A DNA stretch of 64,000 bases from positions 310,001 to 374,000 of the forward strand of contig JAXLTY010000002.1 in NCBI GenBank assembly GCA_046329815.1. The letters are read 5' to 3'. Below the pieces are notes generated by a model that searched no databases, was not told the DNA's origin, and worked only from the letters and a program-made list of their open reading frames with translations. The translations under genes and the position numbers were made by a program. Positions within the stretch are counted from its first letter, which is position 1. Each line of letters starts with the position of its first letter. Positions 62,128 to 64,000 of the stretch are shown piece after piece. The stretch is from JADJSS01 sp046329815 (GTDB taxonomy: Bacteria > Bacteroidota > Bacteroidia > Chitinophagales > JADIYW01).

Positions 62128-62227
62128 CTATCTAATTTTCTGTTTTCTTAAATTAACTTAAAGGTAGTAAAATTATTTTTATACTGAAATTTTGTAGAAG
62201 CATAATAGAAAAACAAGCAAAATACAG

Positions 62228-62277
62228 CAGGAAAATGTTAAAAAATGAATTTATTCAAAAAAAAATGCATTTTCCTG
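62228..62277. other. Inverted repeat in the gap before the phosphatase-like gene
   Basis: CAGGAAAATG (62228-62237) and CATTTTCCTG (62268-62277) can pair over 10 bp with a 30-base A-rich loop. It could be an operator or leader structure; no matching site is seen elsewhere in the window. Confidence 0.25.
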
Positions 62278-62356
62278 TTGCGCTTTTCTAAAATTAGGTT
62301 TAATATTGAACCACCTAACATAATAACTTTAATAAAAACCTTTAAAAGCCCTATTT

Positions 62357-64000
62357 ATGAAAAAGATTACTCTTGCCTTTATGGCAATTTCCTTGCATTT
62401 CTTAACTCATGCTGCGGTAAACATCATTCCATTTGGTGCTACCTGGAAATTCTTAGCAAATGGATCTAATCAGGGAACGGCTTGGCGCAACTTTTCGTTT
62501 GCAGACGGAACCTGGACAAGTGGTATCGGTGAATTTGGTTACGGCGATGGCGACGAAGCTACCGTTGTAAACGCAGGTTGTACACCGGTAAATACTTGTA
62601 ACAACAAACATGTTACCACTTATTTTAGAAAAAAAATTACAATTGGTAGCACTTCTAACTACTCTGATTATACACTTAGAGTAAGAAGAGATGATGGTAT
62701 TGTTGTATATATCGATGGTATCGAAGTATATAGAAACAACATGCCGACCGGAACAATTGGCTACAGAAGCTTAGCATCTACCGATGCTGCTGATGATGGC
62801 ACGGCTGTTTTGTCAAAAACATTACCGGTTTCAACTTTAGCTACTGGTAATCACATTATCGCTGTAGAAATTCACCAGTTTTCAAGATCAAATGATGATA
62901 TTTCATTTGACTTAAGATTGGTAGCAAACGAAATTCCTGCAGTGAATGCTAACCTGACACGCGGACCTTACTTACAAGCAGCTTCTCAGCAATCCATTCA
63001 TGTAAGATGGAGAACGGATATTGCAACTAACTCTGTAGTAAAATATGGTACAGTTGACGGAAGCTTAACTAATACTATTACCAACAATGCTATGGTTACC
63101 GAACATGATATTACTATCACAGGTTTGGATAAAGAAACTAAATACTACTATTCAATTGGAAATACTGTACCGGCAACTCAAACATTGAAAGGTGGCAGCA
63201 ATATCTACTTTAATACAACACCTGCTAAAACAGCAGAACGCGTATCACGTTTTGTAGTATTCGGCGATTGCGGAACAAGTTCTGCTATTCAAACAAGTGT
63301 ACGCAACAGTGTATTAAGTTATTTAGGTACTGAACACGCTGATGCAATGTTGTTATTAGGTAATAATGCAGCAAATACAGGTACTGACATCGAATATCAA
63401 AACAATTTCTTTAATCCATATCAGGATGCATTCTTAAATAATACAACATTATTTCCGGCTCCTGGTGATGCTGACTATGCAAAAAATCCGGCTCGTCAAA
63501 ATGACCATGCAATTCCTTACTACAACATCTTTACATTACCAAGTGCCGGCGAATCAGGTGGTGTACCATCAGGAACAGAAGCATTCTATTCTTATGACTA
63601 TGGTAATATTCATTTCCTTTCTCTAGACTCTTATGGAAAAGAATCAAATGCATACCGTTTATTTGATACAACTGGACCACAAGTTAACTGGATTAAAAAT
63701 GACTTAACAGCTAATAAATTAAGATGGACTGTCGTTTACTGGAATCAATCACCATACACAATGGGTTCTGATAACTCAGATTCAAATGCAGATTTAGTTG
63801 CATTACGTCAAAACTTCCTTAGAATCTTAGAAAGATATGGCGTTGATTTAGTATTAACTTCTCACAGCAATGTTTATGAGCGTTCATACATGTTAAATGG
63901 ACACTACGGCAACGAAGCATCTTTCAATATAGGTACTCAGGCAATCAGTAATTCATCAGCAAGATATGATGGCACATCAAACTCTTGTCCTTACATTAAA
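62357..64000 (+). CDS. Secreted purple-acid-phosphatase-like protein, metal ligands mostly lost, cut by the window end
   Basis: The frame is open from ATG 62357 to the window end (548 codons, no stop seen). Signal peptide about 1-19 (ending LTHA). An unrecognised beta domain precedes a fibronectin-III-like domain (NLTRGPYLQAASQQSIHVRWRTDIATNSVVKYG) and a calcineurin-like phosphatase domain. In that domain the usual ligand positions read VVFGDCGTS (Asp kept), LLLGNNAANTG (usual GDNA), PAPGDADYAK (usual GNHDY), YWNQSPYTMGSD (usual HHPPYxxGSH) and LTSHSNVYERS (usual GHSHxYERS). The fold-defining text around each is well kept. The protein is probably exported and may bind rather than cleave. The C-terminus, including any T9SS signal, lies outside. 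Confidence 0.82.
   Translation, partial: MKKITLAFMAISLHFLTHAAVNIIPFGATWKFLANGSNQGTAWRNFSFADGTWTSGIGEFGYGDGDEATVVNAGCTPVNTCNNKHVTTYFRKKITIGSTSNYSDYTLRVRRDDGIVVYIDGIEVYRNNMPTGTIGYRSLASTDAADDGTAVLSKTLPVSTLATGNHIIAVEIHQFSRSNDDISFDLRLVANEIPAVNANLTRGPYLQAASQQSIHVRWRTDIATNSVVKYGTVDGSLTNTITNNAMVTEHDITITGLDKETKYYYSIGNTVPATQTLKGGSNIYFNTTPAKTAERVSRFVVFGDCGTSSAIQTSVRNSVLSYLGTEHADAMLLLGNNAANTGTDIEYQNNFFNPYQDAFLNNTTLFPAPGDADYAKNPARQNDHAIPYYNIFTLPSAGESGGVPSGTEAFYSYDYGNIHFLSLDSYGKESNAYRLFDTTGPQVNWIKNDLTANKLRWTVVYWNQSPYTMGSDNSDSNADLVALRQNFLRILERYGVDLVLTSHSNVYERSYMLNGHYGNEASFNIGTQAISNSSARYDGTSNSCPYIK

Overview
The window looks like a chromosomal segment of a member of the Bacteroidota. The evidence is AT-rich DNA, several exact TAnnTTTG -7 promoter boxes, type IX secretion genes (porU, porV, gldJ), secreted proteins with type A and type B T9SS C-terminal sorting domains, and phylum-typical families (DUF3276, long two-part NusB, long PurF-like protein, 2TM-domain protein). 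A Chitinophagales or Sphingobacteriia-like lineage seems plausible, but the genus cannot be decided from the sequence. No rRNA, tRNA, CRISPR array, transposase or phage gene was seen.

Layout. 0-5.5 kb: tail of a truncated gene, a large gliding-type (CHU_C) surface protein, a 21-bp tandem array, an EamA half-transporter, mgtE and a DUF3276 gene. 5.5-11.1 kb: ABC exporter, nusB, a secreted five-repeat protein and a class C serine hydrolase. 11.1-18.8 kb: housekeeping block rplS, trmD, rimM, rpsP, coaD, prs and rplY, with a lipoprotein gene wedged between rimM and trmD. 18.9-25.3 kb: class I aldolase, a vitamin B12 receptor-like protein, ccmB-ccmC heme export genes, an NlpC/P60 hydrolase and accC. 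25.3-33.5 kb: lipoprotein, a four-gene membrane/regulator/metalloprotease-like cluster, a flavin monooxygenase, a GMC oxidoreductase and a carboxypeptidase-regulatory-domain protein.

33.8-39.8 kb is an accessory defence-type operon: type III restriction subunit (Res), Fic AMPylase, type III methyltransferase (Mod) and a zinc-ribbon/PD-(D/E)XK-like small nuclease. It is followed by repeats: two identical 44-bp direct repeats, a palindrome, and a second 21-bp tandem array of about 25 units. 40.7-48.6 kb: M3 peptidase, T9SS-secreted esterase, a two-gene unit with an M64-like metallopeptidase behind a well-formed promoter with LytTR-like direct repeats, and a soluble TPR hybrid histidine kinase. 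48.7-58.6 kb: RlpA/SPOR protein, murF with a small hydrolase, gldJ, and divergently porU-porV, a T9SS/gliding locus. 58.7-64 kb: PurF-like amidotransferase, glycine-rich RRM protein, monoacylglycerol-lipase-like hydrolase, and the start of a secreted purple-acid-phosphatase-like protein whose usual metal ligands are mostly replaced.

The least explained content is repetitive. (1) Two unrelated arrays keep an exact 21-bp period, each upstream of a gene for an exported protein. (2) A family of 7-bp-period mini-arrays often overlaps stop codons. The most notable gene-level observations are the Res-Fic-Mod-nuclease operon and the apparent pseudo-phosphatase.
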